Shown piece after piece: positions 26,577 to 38,821 of a stretch of 64,000 nucleotides of DNA. Positions within the stretch are counted from its first letter, which is position 1, and each line of letters opens with the position of its first letter. Origin of the DNA: Sporodiniella umbellata (taxonomy: Eukaryota > Mucoromycota > Mucoromycetes > Mucorales > Rhizopodaceae); the NCBI GenBank assembly GCA_025677835.1, contig JAIXMR010000009.1:310001-374000 (forward strand). Reading direction: 5' to 3'. The translations under genes were made by a program, and so were the position numbers. Under the pieces are notes generated by a model. The model worked only from the letters and a program-made list of their open reading frames with translations, ran no database searches and was not told the DNA's origin.

Positions 26577-27761
26577 TTGTTTTGAGGTTAACTGGAGTTT
26601 TGTTCTCTAAGTTGATTGTAAAGTTAAGAGAATGAACGTAAAACAAAAGAGCGCTAAAGAAAAAAAAAAAGGAATCAAAAAAATTTCAAGGTAACGCTCA
26701 TCCAATTTTTTTCTTGAGTAGTGTATGTATGGGGTTTTTTTCCCTTTGTTTTGCACTTTCTCTATATGACAAATAAAAAAAATAACTATTACTTATATAA
26801 AAAAGCAGCGTATCTCCCACTTAAGAGAAAATCTTTTCAGCAATCTATGAAATGTTTGTACAATGTCCTTTTCTGGTAGAAACTTGGATCGTCGCAAAAA
26901 CCAATTTTTACTGGAACACGCAAACTCTTGGAAAATTAAAACATGATTCATCTTTGATATTGATTTTATTTCAGAAGCTATTGATGCTTTCAAAACTAAA
27001 CTGAGCATATGGTTTAATACTGAAGGTTTTTAGGTGGTTCTAGAAACTCCTGAGGGAAGTATATAAACAATACATCGTAATAGCATCTAATACTACTAAA
27101 GATTCGGAAAGTCTTTTAAAAGGTTATTAGAATGATTAATACTTGTGAGACGTCAGCTATAGTTTTAAAGAATGGAGCATTTTGATAAAGATATTGATAT
27201 GTTTACTTCCAAACGCTATTAGACATGTCATGTGTTAAATAGACTGTGGTCGCACTGGTTAGTAAAGAAGCTGCACCGGAAAACCTATGTACAGTCGTAG
27301 GATCATCTCAGCGTAATACTAAAGAAGTTCATTTTGATGCTTTGAGTTAAAAACGTATAGTTGTCCGTACCTAATTTTTATTATAAGGGTTGTTTATGCA
27401 GTCTACATGCAGGGTGTTTTTTTTTTTTCTTGAATACAGCTATATTCATTTGATAAAAGTCAGCTATAAGCGGGAATTACACTGTTCAAGAGACTATGTA
27501 ACCAAAGTGGCAAAATCCGTTTTGATTTTTACCGTAAAAAATATACCGACTGTAGTACGAATGACAGAGACTTGACAAGATTGAATTTTTTCTTTTTTAG
27601 AAAAAAAAACATTCATGCTGATTCGCAGCTTGAAAGTGAAAATAAAATTGAAATGAGGTAGTAAATTGGTCATTTTTTATTCTTTGTTTTTACTTTTGTC
27701 TTCTTTTGGTTTATTTTCTTGGTTTTTTATTGTTCTTGTTTTATTTTATTTTTAAGCATAA
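26577..27761. other. divergent intergenic region NUP192 / LAM
   Basis: 1.2 kb shared upstream region; AT-rich, no coding signal recognised. Confidence 0.6.
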
Positions 27762-30423
27762 ATGGATAGTCAGCAAGCTCAAGATGCATCCAATTCTAAA
27801 AAAAGGCTACATGCAAATACAGTGACTGGTGCCCGTCCGCCTGCTTTAGATATCAGTCTCGCACGGCCTACTAGTTTCAGAAGAAACTCAGAAGGCTCGC
27901 CTGGAATACCTCCAATAGAGATTATGGAGCCTACGCCTATTGAGCCCTCAAACGACGACCCTTTCAATAGACTTTCTGAAGAAGAGATCAGACCGGCATC
28001 TATCGATTGTCCGCAACCTTACAACCCCAATTCAACTTTTAAAGCTGAGCCTAAGACAGCCATTAGCAATAGCTCAGCAATGAGCTTGCTGGAATCCGGA
28101 TCCAAAAAGAAGAACCGATCACGGGCATCAAGTTTAACCTCCAGTTTAATAAACGAGATAAAAGAAAATCCAACTATTCAAAAAGTCGCCGGCAAAATTA
28201 GGAGCAGACATAGCTGGGAAGAGGGTAGCGTCGAAAAAGTTTCAATTGAAGGCGCTCGTTCAGCTGTTGCTCCTAGTAGTACTAGCACTTATGATTTAGC
28301 CAACTTGAAGCGCAATCAGGATTTCCACTCACTTTTCAGAAGTGTACCAGAAGAGGACTCGCTCATAGAAGGTAGTTAACAATGGTATCTAGCCTGACTA
28401 ATTTTGTATCTTAAAGACTATGGATGTGCTTTACAAAAGGAAATATTACTTCAAGGCCGCATTTATGTTTCTGAGACTCACGTTTGCTTCAACGCAAATA
28501 TATTTGGATGGGTGACAAATGTAATCACATAAACTAATACAATTACTTTTTCTTATACCTTTTAATAGCTTGTGATTGCTTTTGCTGATATTGTGAACAT
28601 CGAAAAGAAAGCCACGGCATACTTTATTCCAAACGCTATCCAAATCTCAACAGACAGCGCAAAGGTACAAGTATAAGTATATTCTATAAACTTACTATTT
28701 TTATTGTGTCTTTATATCATATAGTATTTTTTTGCATCGTTTTTATCTAGAGACCAAGCCTATGATCTTATTGTTGAAATATGGCACAATTGCAGACCAG
28801 ATTTATTCCCGCCTAAAAAGAGTAGTATTCATTCCCTTAGTGAGAGTGAGCTATCAGAAGAAGACAGTAACTCAGAGTATGACAGTGATGATTCATTTGA
28901 TGAAGATGAAATCGAAGAGAAAGGTATGCAACAAGCATTTAAAAATGAGTTAAAAAAAAACTGTCAATAGAACCCAACAACCTTGCAAAAGACACAAAAA
29001 TGAACGAGAGCGAAAATCAGCAGGATACAAACGAGCCGCCCCAGCCATCTGTTCAATCAAACAAAGCCAATGAAAAACCACGTAGAGGTGTAGAGGATAG
29101 TCCTAAAAAAGCTGATTCTGAACTACCTCCACAAAAGCATGAAGAAACAAGCTGTAAATGTGAAAGTCATTATCCCAATGTTGTTCTTGACATTGTGTAC
29201 AACGGATCGGTTGAAAAGGTATACAGATTATTGTTTCATGACGATTTTCTTAAAAACTTCTTGATTGAAGATCAAAAAAGCACTGGTAACTTTGAAACTT
29301 GTCACTTCTGCTGAAACATGACATACTAAAAAGTTTTTTTAGAATTAACCATGGGAGAGTGGAAGCCCGGAGAAAAAGACATTGTGAGTGTAAGGGAATT
29401 ATCGTACATTAAACCTTTAAACAACTCTCTGGGCCCAAAATCTACCAAGTGCTATCTGACGCAAGAAGTTGTTCATGAAGACTTTGATGACTATGTGACT
29501 GTGTTGAACGTAACAAACACACCTGACGTACCTTCTGGCAGCGCATTTAGTTGTAAAACTCGCACATGTTTCACCTGGGCTGGTAAGCAAAAAGTTCGAG
29601 TCCTGGTTACAGTATCAGTAGAGTTCACCAAAAGCTCTTGGTTAAAATGTAAAGTAAAACACGCAATCAAACATCTATACAGCCTTAATAATGTATACGT
29701 GTAGCTACAATTGAAAAAGCGAGTATTGACGGGCAACAAAACTATTACAAAGAACTAGACGCTGCTCTTCGTACCTACTTCAAAGAACACCCATCTGAGT
29801 TTGGAGGCTATGAAAATAAATCAGGGGAAAAGAAAAAGAGACGAAAACATAGAGGCCACAAATCACATAAATCCAATGCAAACAAAGAAAGAACAATTGA
29901 AAACCAGCAGCCACAGCAAAACTCTCAAACTTTTTTTTCAAATGCTTTGGATATACTGAGTGGAATTTTCAAGTCTCTCAGCTTAAACCATATGACACTA
30001 CTTTGTTTGATTGTTATGGTTATCGCCAACTTGTTTATTGCAAGAAAAATGACTTTTATTGAGCAGCAGTTAGGTGATATTTACCACCATGTACCGGGCC
30101 AGAAATACTCTGCCAACAATAACTATCATACTGTTCCCGGAAAGCGTAGGTATGAATCTAAAGAAGAGCGATTACTCTGGGAGCTATTAAATCGCCTTGA
30201 TCCAGAAAAGCCTCTAGCAAAAAAAATATTTTGTGGTAACAGTGAAAAGCCAGAGGGGAGAGAAGACGTATGGGATGGAAACTTGTATATATCTAAAACA
30301 ACTAAAGAAAAGTTGGATCGGCATATAAGCGAGTTAAGTGATATGATACAGGATGCGGGAAACAACCTAAAAGGCGTAACAGACTCGATTCAATTACAAG
30401 ATCAAAGAATCATTAAAACCTAA
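27762..30423 (+). CDS. GRAM-VASt membrane protein, Lam/Aster-type sterol transfer protein
   Basis: Seven exons: 27762-28371, 28417-28520, 28569-28664, 28725-28923, 28971-29285, 29343-29648 and 29705-30423, giving 782 aa. A disordered Ser-rich N-terminus (about 1-190) is followed by a GRAM domain (DYGCALQKEILLQGRIYVSE..VCFNANIFGWVTN to WHNCRPDLFPP, about 204-315). After an acidic linker comes a VASt domain (VLDIVYNGSVEKVYRLLF to SVEFTKSSWLKS, about 400-545). A basic stretch (KKKRRKHRGHKSHK) precedes one transmembrane helix near residues 640-657, then a coiled-coil-like tail. This order matches yeast Lam/Ysp and animal GRAMD1/Aster proteins, which move sterol at ER-plasma membrane contacts. The paralogue number cannot be assigned. 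Confidence 0.93.
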
Positions 30424-30707
30424 CCTCATGTATAAATAAACAAACTTAATATCCTTTTGACAAGTATCGAGCTCGCTTTTTCGGAAAATGTTTTGTCATG
30501 GTTTTATAGTATATTGGTTGGTATAAAGACAAGCAGAAACTTATCAGTACAAGATAAGAGTACAAATATACAAAGACGTATAAGGCAATATGTATCCCTA
30601 ATATTGATAAAAGATAAAAAAAAAAAAAAAAAAAAAAAAAAAATAAAGCAGTTCTGAGGGCATTTATAACGTTTTTATTATTTACTACAAGATAATATGC
30701 TATTTGA
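30424..30707. other. short convergent spacer LAM / PMT2
   Basis: 284 bp between convergent stop codons, with a 27-nt A run near 30617-30643. No gene. Confidence 0.7.
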
Positions 30708-33409
30708 TTAATACTTTGTTTCAATTAGATTCCAGTGCTTGAACCATCGCCGACTTGCATACTGTTGAATATCACCTTCCATACCAAATGAAAAAGGAGC
30801 AAAATGGAAAAAATTGAGTGCCATAGCTACAAAAAAGAGTCCATATACGATAGTTCTGAACCTTTTGGACTTGTGTCGTAAAAAGTGCTCCATTAAAAAT
30901 GGCAGCATGAAAACACTAAAGTAAAGAGCAGGAAAATAATGATGAAGATAGGTGATTCTTCCCATCATATAAAAAGGAATGTAATGTAAAAACCATCCAA
31001 AAAATACCAATCTTCCTACTGAGGCAAATTGTGTCCAACGAGCTATAAAGGGTATCGTAATTTAGAATAAGAAATGGAAATACAATGGAGAAATGAACAT
31101 TGTTTTCTTACCTGGGCTCATGTCAATGACTTGCCTTTTAAGGCGGATGCTGTAAGAAAGAAATAGCAATGCAAATATAACAATAGATACAAAGGACGAC
31201 CACCAAACTGAAGGATTTCCGATCAAATAAAATTTTATATTGTCGCTATCCCAGCTACACATACGTAAGCCTACAGAAACCATAGGCCACTCTATTGGTT
31301 TAGAAGCTAGAATGTCATCTTTGTCGGGGTCTGGTATCAAAGCGTTATTTGAGTACCACATTACAATATTCAAGTATGCAAAATTTTGCAGAAAACTAGA
31401 CTTGTATGACTTTTCAGGTGCAGGCGCCACTTTTTTTAAAGAAGGATTCCTTGTTAGCTAGTATTACAAACAAAACATAGTATACTTACAGTTTTCATTG
31501 TGGTGCTCCTCCACCGTCCAAAATGTTGACGGATCATTCTCTTTTTCTTCTCGACTACAATAAACCTCTTGTTGTCTAAATCCCCATTCAGGTAGGGTCT
31601 CATGACGCGAAGCAAGATAACAGTTAAGATAAACATGACGTAGACGAAAAACCGTAGTAAGAGCCTGTATATGTTGAGTATGCTTGTTGTTGATATCTTT
31701 TACAATTTCTATTTTCCAATTGTCTTGTATATCTCCAATGTCATCGTCACCATATCCGCTCACCTCCCAATGCTTTGTTGAAACAGGGGCATTTATTGGG
31801 TGACTGTGCAAGTTTCGCATTGTATTGAGGTGAAACAATCGAAGGGTGTCACCATTTTTTAAAAACTCCAAAGTGCTATTCAGCTCTGAAGTTGCATCGC
31901 CTTCTTCCAGTCGAGCAGATCGAACCTGCCAAACATTATTAAAGTCTTTAAAAGAGTAACAGGTAATTTGTTGTTGGTTGGACCCATCGGGATAGTAAGA
32001 GGCATGTGAATGCAAAAGTCCACCGGTATAGCCATAGCTTTTTATAGTGATATTAGAGCCAAAGGCTACTTGTACTGGGTTTGACTGAAAAGTACTGCCA
32101 TTCAATCCGGCTTGAAACAAAGGGCTCATCATAGTATCTCCTGGCCCGCTATTGCTGAGAATATAGAAATGTGCGGCAAAGCTAGAAATATAGATAATCA
32201 ATGGTGTCATAATTAGGCAAACAATCCGAGAACCCCAATGTGCGATATATGTTGTCGCTGGCATTTCGAGATCTCCCAACATATCCCAAAGATCCTCCAA
32301 AGTATAGATACCAGCAAGCGCCACTGCAAACAATCCTACCCACTTTACACTTTTTGAACATGTGTAATTTTTAGTCGTTTTACTTTTTTTTTTAATGATA
32401 GCTACTTTGTACCTCAGTACACATCCCAATGAAATCCCAGTGCCAAACAGCCACATCCACCACTTATTGGAGAAAGGTCTTTTTAATATATAGTTAGTAT
32501 AAATAATATTTTCTATTTCTCTCTCTTCTTTTTACCTATCTCTTACAGAACGAAATCCTGAGAGAGAGAAAAAAGACAAGCTAGTAAAAAACAAAAGCAT
32601 AGAATCCAAAAGAATAAAGCGGCTAATAGTCAATAGAGCATTATCAAAAAGAATCATACAAGCACCAAGAAGACAAGACTTTGTTGAAAGGTTAAGATTA
32701 TGTGCTGTGCCATAAGCTAAGGGGACGAGCATAGCTCCCCAAAATGCGCCAAATACACGCATTGTATACAGGTCTAATTCTTCCGGATACTCAGATCCTG
32801 ATTCAAAGGCAAATGACCCATTATAGTTGGCCAGATAACCTGAGAACCCAACAAGCATTTTTCCTAGCGGAGGGTGAACATCAAAATAAAACTCATTCTT
32901 CAGATAATGTGAACCAAACTATAGAAAGTTGTTTTTCAGTATAAAAAAAAACTGTACCCGTTGAGCTGCTCCTTTTTCTAAATTAAATTAATACCTTTCC
33001 AAAATGTGCCTAGTTATAGAAAGGTAGAGAGATAGAAAATGTTAGAGAAATGAAATATGGTACCTTTGCTTGATCATTACCTCATCCCAGATAACTTTTT
33101 TAGACATGTCTATTTTTCTGAAGCGTGTCCAAAAAGCCAACAAAGTCAGCGTCAAAGCTATCACGGTGTGCTGATATCGATATAGAAAAGAAATGGGCTA
33201 CAGCAAAGCTTAGTTGTGAATATTAATTTTTTGTATGTTACCTTTATTTTTTTATCTTTGTATGACTTGATCTCCTTCTCTAACTGAGTTAAAGAAGGGC
33301 GGTCAAACAGCGTTTCGGTCAATGGTATTGTATCGAACGATTCAATGTATTTAGGAGGCGGTGTTACAGGGGAAGAAAGGCGACTCCTTTCTGTCTGTAC
33401 AATATCCAT
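30708..33409 (-). CDS. PMT2: protein O-mannosyltransferase, PMT2 family
   Basis: Eight minus-strand exons: 33409-33242, 33197-33081, 33009-32995 (15 nt), 32918-32536, 32478-32413, 32349-31490, 31429-31112 and 31042-30708, giving 753 aa. Multi-spanning ER membrane enzyme using dolichyl-phosphate-mannose. PMT2 hallmarks: VIWDEAHFGKFGSHYLKNEF, DVHPPLGKMLVGFSGYL (Asp-Glu catalytic motif region), ISRFILLDSMLLFF, and a central MIR luminal domain (LLHSHASYYPDGSNQQQ, HVYLNCYLASRHETLPEWGFRQQEVYC). SNNALIPDPDKDDILASKP and the C-terminal membrane part GWFLHYIPFYMMGRITYLHHYFPAL follow. The family is best matched to PMT2 rather than PMT1 or PMT4. The 15-nt exon encodes exactly AHFGK, part of the conserved first loop, so it cannot be skipped without damage. 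Confidence 0.94.
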
Positions 33410-34274
33410 GGCCGTGTAACAAAAAAAAAAAAAGAGAAAGAGGAAGAAAGTGAAGTACTTCAAAAATGACAAATAGTCAGACACAGGGAGTATATATGAA
33501 GTTCTTGTTATCATTCTTAGAGTATTGTTTTTTCGTAGTCAATTATGCATAAATGAAAATAGCATTTTGTGTTACTTTAACTGTCTGCGGAAACTAAAAC
33601 ATTATATAAAACTTTACTGCTAAAACAAAACAAAAGAGCTATGAAAAAAATCTTGAAATAGTATTTGTTTTTTTTTTCCCTGAAGCATAAATGCTAGCGA
33701 AAGTCAACTCTAAGCTTAACAGAGACCCTTTAGCTTTGTTGTGTTAGAACCTACTCTGATATATACATATAAACCAGCTCTACTATAGCCTAAAACATCA
33801 AATACCCTTGCTATGATAGGAGATATGGTTTAAAATTGAGCTGTCAGGTCAAATCTGTTTTTAGTAACAATGTTTGCTATTGCAAGTTTTGTTAACACGT
33901 ATATATGTAACGAAAAGGATAGTATTAAACTCAAGCTATGTTTACTACCACTGGCTACGTAAAGAGTAAAATACATAGATGAGTACTGACCTTTTGTCAT
34001 TGAAGCACTTTTCTCCTTAGATAAAATTAGACTTTTTGATATCATGATACTGTTCCCTATCTAGAACGTATATTTGTTTTGATTTCTTATGATTGGATTG
34101 AGTTTTTGTTTTTTTTAGGCACAAGCTACCCATCCAATGTCTATCGTTGACTTTCAAAGGCTGCAGACATCATATAATATCCGGCTGCTTAAGTAGAATA
34201 AATGGAAAAAAATTTCAAAGTGTTGCTGTTTTGTTTTCCTTGGTTTTTTTATTTTTATTAATTATTTACAATTG
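33410..34274. other. intergenic region PMT2 / Grn1 protein
   Basis: 865 bp, PMT2 leader plus AT-rich spacer; no gene seen. Confidence 0.6.
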
Positions 34275-34647
34275 TTAATCGCTCTCTTCAGCTTCTTCCT
34301 CGACCTCTTCTTCCTCAACCTCTTCTTCGACTTGCTTTTCTGTTGTTACTTTTTTGGCGGCTTTAGCTGCTGCTCTCTTTTTGATTGTTAATTCTCTTTG
34401 TTTTCTTTTTTCCTCTTCGGCTTCTTGTCGCTGTTTTTCAACCTCGTTTAACAACTCTTCTTTAAATGGCCAATTGTTGGGAATTCCAGGATCCTTCTTT
34501 GATTCTAACAAACATTGTGGATTAATGCCTAGATCTTACTCTCTTTGGTTGCTTACTTCTGTTGCCCTTAAAGTTTTTTTTCTCTCCTCTGCGTTCCTTT
34601 CTTTGATGATCTTTGATTCTCCCAGCAATGCGATATCTGTGAGCCAT
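34275..34647 (-). CDS. small stand-alone Grn1/GNL3 N-terminal-domain protein
   Basis: Exons 34647-34557 and 34504-34275 (52-bp intron) give 106 aa. The N-terminus is basic ([23 protein letters not shown]). The centre matches the motif found at the start of nucleostemin/Nug1 GTPases: [24 protein letters not shown] helical Arg/Glu/Gln segment and an acidic Glu-rich tail end the protein. No GTPase domain follows: a stop codon closes the frame and the next 860 bp contain no G-motifs. It may be a ribosome-biogenesis accessory protein, by inference from the domain only. The exon join restores the motif KSKKDPG in frame, which supports the model. Confidence 0.75.
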
Positions 34648-34889
34648 TTTAACTCTCTTGCTCAATCTCTCTATTTTTTTTTTGTTAAAATAATGGGCAA
34701 GCCTGAAGTCAATATGAAAGTTTATTGTGATTATGCATCGTACTTTTAGGCACCATTTTGTTCTTTAGCTTTTAAGAAGTACAAAGGAATAAAAAAAAAA
34801 AAAAATAGGTAATTGTAATTTTGTGTTCTTTCGATCTCTGAGAAAAGCCGTCACATTCAAGCCACGAAGTTGAAATTCTATTCTATTGA

Positions 34890-36040
34890 CTATTGAAACT
34901 CGGGCAAATCCAAGATGTGGCCCATCTTCTTGACTTTGACAGCCAGGTATTTATCAAGCTCGTTTTTTGGTGTTGAGTTTCCTGAAGATGTTGCTGAAGA
35001 TATGCCTATGTCCCCAATTTGTTTTCGGAGATGAGAAAGTGAGGGCGAAGGCATACAACTATTGGTTCCGTCATCTAGTAGAGGTGTTGACCATGATCTG
35101 GGTACCATAGGCCGTCTCTTGACAACTTTGACAGAACCATAAGACTCTAATTGCTTTATTTTATCAGGGTTATTTGTTAAAAGGTCTACTTGGTTCAATT
35201 GAAGATCCTTTAATATAGCGTTTGCGATTCCATAGGTTCTGCCGTCAGCAGGATGCTGTAATAATACGTTGGCTGCGACAGTATCGTGTCCAAGGTCTTG
35301 CAGGTTATATGCTCTAGACAACTCATAAGCAAACTATGTTCAGCTAACGGGGGTTTCTCTATGACTTACTTTAATTTTTCCAGTAAGCCTATTCCTCTTC
35401 CTTCCTGTCTTAGATATACAATTACACCTCTCCCTGCTGCCTGCATCTGTTCCATGGCGCTATCTAGCTGTTCACCACAGTCACATCTGGCAGAATGAAC
35501 AGTTTCACCGGTAAAACACTCTGAGTGAATACGAACCAACGGTGCTTCCGAAGAAATTTTCCATTCCAATTTTGCCTTTCTTTGTTGCTCTTCTAAATAC
35601 GCCTCTTGGTCTTTTGTTAACGTTAAAGAACGACATTCGTCAGAAACGACCTCTTCTAGTTTTCCATAGTAAGCACCTCTAACAATGCGGTTCATTACAG
35701 TTTCGTTTTCCCACATTGTGTCTAACGATTGAGAGCGTATATCTTCGCCATAGACTATGGCTAGATGCTCCTTGTTGTCTTGGTTGTTTTTGTAAAGGTA
35801 TAGGTACATTTCGCCTCCTTCGGTTGTAGGAATGCGAGCTCGCACTTGGCATTGAATTTTGATGTCATTGTCAGGAACTAGTATTGGTGTCACTGCACTA
35901 GGAGTATGAACTTGGTTCTTTAAAAACTCAATATATTCTTTGAGTGTAGTAGGGTGTGTCTTTTCTTCTTCATGTGTCTCTGCTACTGGGTTGTTACTCA
36001 CCACATTCATCCCAAATAACGTAAACACTTTTGACACCAT
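34890..36040 (-). CDS. RIB1: GTP cyclohydrolase II (riboflavin synthesis)
   Basis: Exons 36040-35370 and 35313-34890 (56-bp intron) give 364 aa. First enzyme of riboflavin biosynthesis: GTP to 2,5-diamino-6-ribosylamino-pyrimidinone phosphate, with formate and pyrophosphate release. The zinc ligands are Cys175, Cys186 and Cys188 in [20 protein letters not shown]. The catalytic loop is [19 protein letters not shown] (Tyr209, Arg211). The intron falls directly after this, and splicing to the acceptor at 35314 restores [16 protein letters not shown] exactly as in the family. A nearer AG, 27 nt upstream of the chosen one, would give the wrong frame. The protein has a Ser-rich C-terminal extension of about 50 residues. 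Firm. Confidence 0.96.
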
Positions 36041-38821
36041 CTTTCTCTGTTTTTTTTTGAGGTGACAATAAAATAAAAAAAATAAAAAAAAAGGTCAAAA
36101 ATTGTTCGCAGCAATTATCTTGGATACAATGGTGAAAAGCAGTTGAGTTTTTTTATTCTTAGTCATCTAAAAAAGCATTTTTTGGAGCAAGTGAGCCACC
36201 CCACACTATTTTTCATAAAACATCATGCAGGCTGATACCTGCTTTTGTAAATAAAACGTCTTTTATTTCAGACTAGAATCTTTTGATTTGTTTTGTTTTT
36301 CTGGAAGAAAAAAAAAACAAACACACCGTATATGTCTATGACTCATTTCGTACAATGACACTGTCTTCCTTGGATTCTGTTTTTTTTTTTTTTTAGGAAA
36401 GTTACTCATTGAACAGTAAAAGCTTTAAAGAAAGTGCTAGTATCGACTATCTGCAGTAACCCTGTTTTAGCTACAACTAATACGATACAAGTAAAATGCT
36501 CAATACAACTACAGTTACATATATATAAATTTATGTCTTTTGGGTGACTTTATGTAATAAAGGAAACTGGGTTTAACTTTTTTTTTTGACAGCTTTGTGC
36601 TGATGTCAAGAACAGTGTTACAAATCGCATTGTCGGTAAGCCAAAATTTACTATGCACGGTCTTTGCTAAAACTGACGTGTTGTTTTATTATCACTACTT
36701 TTCCTAGCGAGGTTAAGGAGGAAACAAAAGAAAAGAAAGATGGGTGTATGAAAAAGACTAAAAGATGTAATGTATTTATATATTGTAGAGCTAAACTTTG
36801 ATTTACTTTTGAAAAAAAAAACGGTACACAGCAAATAGTAACAAAGGCTCGATTTAACAATGTATATTCAGTGGTGCATTTCAGTCTGTAATATAAACAT
36901 TTTGCCGATTCTAAGAACAGCCTGTTATTTTTTTTTTTTTGTTTTTTAGCCAATAGAGTATCTTTTGGAAAAACTTTGTTGATTTTTTCAACTTTGAAGA
37001 AAAAGGCTTTTTTTTTATAAGGTGAGTAATCACCGATAAAAAAATACACCTTGAAAAGACTACTGCTTTTTCTTTTTTTTTTTGTAGGTCAACAATTATA
37101 GTGATTGGATTGTATAGTGCAACTATAGAAATATGCAGTTGGTAATTTCTTAAATCGTAAGGAAAGTGTTTCTATGAAATGAAGAATAGATTCCAAAAAG
37201 GTTTTCAACGACAATGGCAAATGTCTCGAACGGTCTTTTAAGAAAAAGAATTGTTTTTGTGGGGAACACAAAGAGCGTGTTACTCAATGCATAAAGTGCT
37301 ATGTCCTTTTTCACCTAATATAGAACATTATCGATATTCTTTTGGGCTTTATACATATATATATTGAACAGACCGGCGACTTGTACCAATATGTACTAGG
37401 CTATGTATGTTCTTTTTCACCAAGACAAAGCAAGGTTTACAGCCACAAGAGAGACAGCGATCTTTTTTTTTTTTTACCCAAAACAAGGTACTACCATTGA
37501 GACATGTATATTTCTTGGTAAAAAGAATGTTTGGAAGCGTAATCTTGTTTTGTGGCCTGTTTAATAAAGGAACGATTGTACTCGTTTTTGACTTTTTTCC
37601 ATAAAAAGAGTGTTTGTGTGTAGATACCACAGAAATACTTTAAATAGCAAGCCTTGGGCGGTTTTTTTTTTTTTTTTTGCTTCCCCCTTTTATTTAATTC
37701 TCCTTTGAAGTGTACAAGGGCTTTTGTTTTCCCAGGTTTTTCTTTCTAATAAATCTTGTCTAATAGTACTTGAAAATAACGATTTGAGTACATCACAGCA
37801 ACAAAAAGGTAACTGAACTCTTTAAACTTTTGAACAAAACCAGAAATCTTGCTTTTATAAACAAAAAATAGGCTTTGTGAATTGTTTGTGCATCTACATA
37901 AACAATACTTGTTTCTGGACCCAGTAACCTAAGCCTAATTGAATATATAAGTGTACGTAGCTGTGCATATCTGAAAAACAAAAGTTTTTGGTTCCAAGCG
38001 CAAAGCCCAATGCTTTTAAATAAGCAGCCTAATTCAGATCAAATACTGCTATTTTCTTTGTGTTTTTTATTTTATTGCAGTGTCCGTTTTGAACTATTTT
38101 TTCTGTGTAAGGTTAAAAACTACAGGGAGTTGGATACAGATGAATGGAGTCTATTTCCTCTTCACCTTTTGTTGGACACTAAAGCCGTTTTGAGATTTTC
38201 AACAGACATGCGCTTTACATATAAACGAAACTATCATTTGATCTGCTTTTTATAAAAAGAAATCATCATTTCATCAGCTGAAAAGGATAAATGATCCAAC
38301 AAGAGCCTTTGAGAATACAGAAAGTGCATAAATATCATGAGTGGTATGTTCACAAATACTAGTCAGAACACCGTGCTTTGTGTATGAACAACACACACGT
38401 AAGGTTGTGCTGATCTGCTTGTATATTGGCTCAGGAAATATTCATGTCCCTGTGCACACAACTCATTTTGATTTGAACTCTAAAGAATGAAAAAAAATAC
38501 AGAAAATTGTACAAGGGGGTAAAGTGGAAATCAGAAAAAAAGAAAGATGTTTGGGATTCAAAGTAAAAAGAAGAGAGACCTGACATGTTCATTCTGCTTT
38601 TCCGTTTGGATCCACCATGGCTATCAACATACCGTTGAAGCTCAATCATGTTACACTCCCCAAAGACGTCATTTTCCGTTAGACTCAGTTTCCTTTTAAC
38701 TATTTATATTACAGACTATTCCTTCGTTTCTTTAATTTTTTTTTTTGTATATATTGGTTATATTTTTTTTTTTTTGTTATTTCAATTCTCTTTTCTTTTC
38801 TAAAGACATTTCCTTTTAAAT
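36041..38821. other. 2.8 kb gene-poor divergent spacer RIB1 / RRM gene
   Basis: AT-rich sequence with moderate T runs. Several open frames of 60-130 codons on both strands have Phe/Lys-rich, biased composition and no family resemblance. I see no tRNA, repeat unit or transposon signature. Confidence 0.55.

Noticed and set aside
35314..35369. alternative RIB1 splice giving [12 protein letters not shown]
   Set aside because: The first AG does not keep the frame; the later acceptor restores the exact family sequence [12 protein letters not shown].
27762..36040. possible functional cluster of sterol transfer, O-mannosylation and riboflavin genes
   Set aside because: Mixed orientations and unrelated housekeeping roles; no shared pathway or regulatory motif seen.
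36651..37049. 132-codon minus-strand open frame
   Set aside because: Very Phe/Lys-rich because of homopolymers; no recognisable motif.
38010..38255. 81-codon open frame with ATG in the RIB1/RRM spacer
   Set aside because: Phe/Leu-rich translation typical of AT-rich noncoding DNA; no supporting signal.
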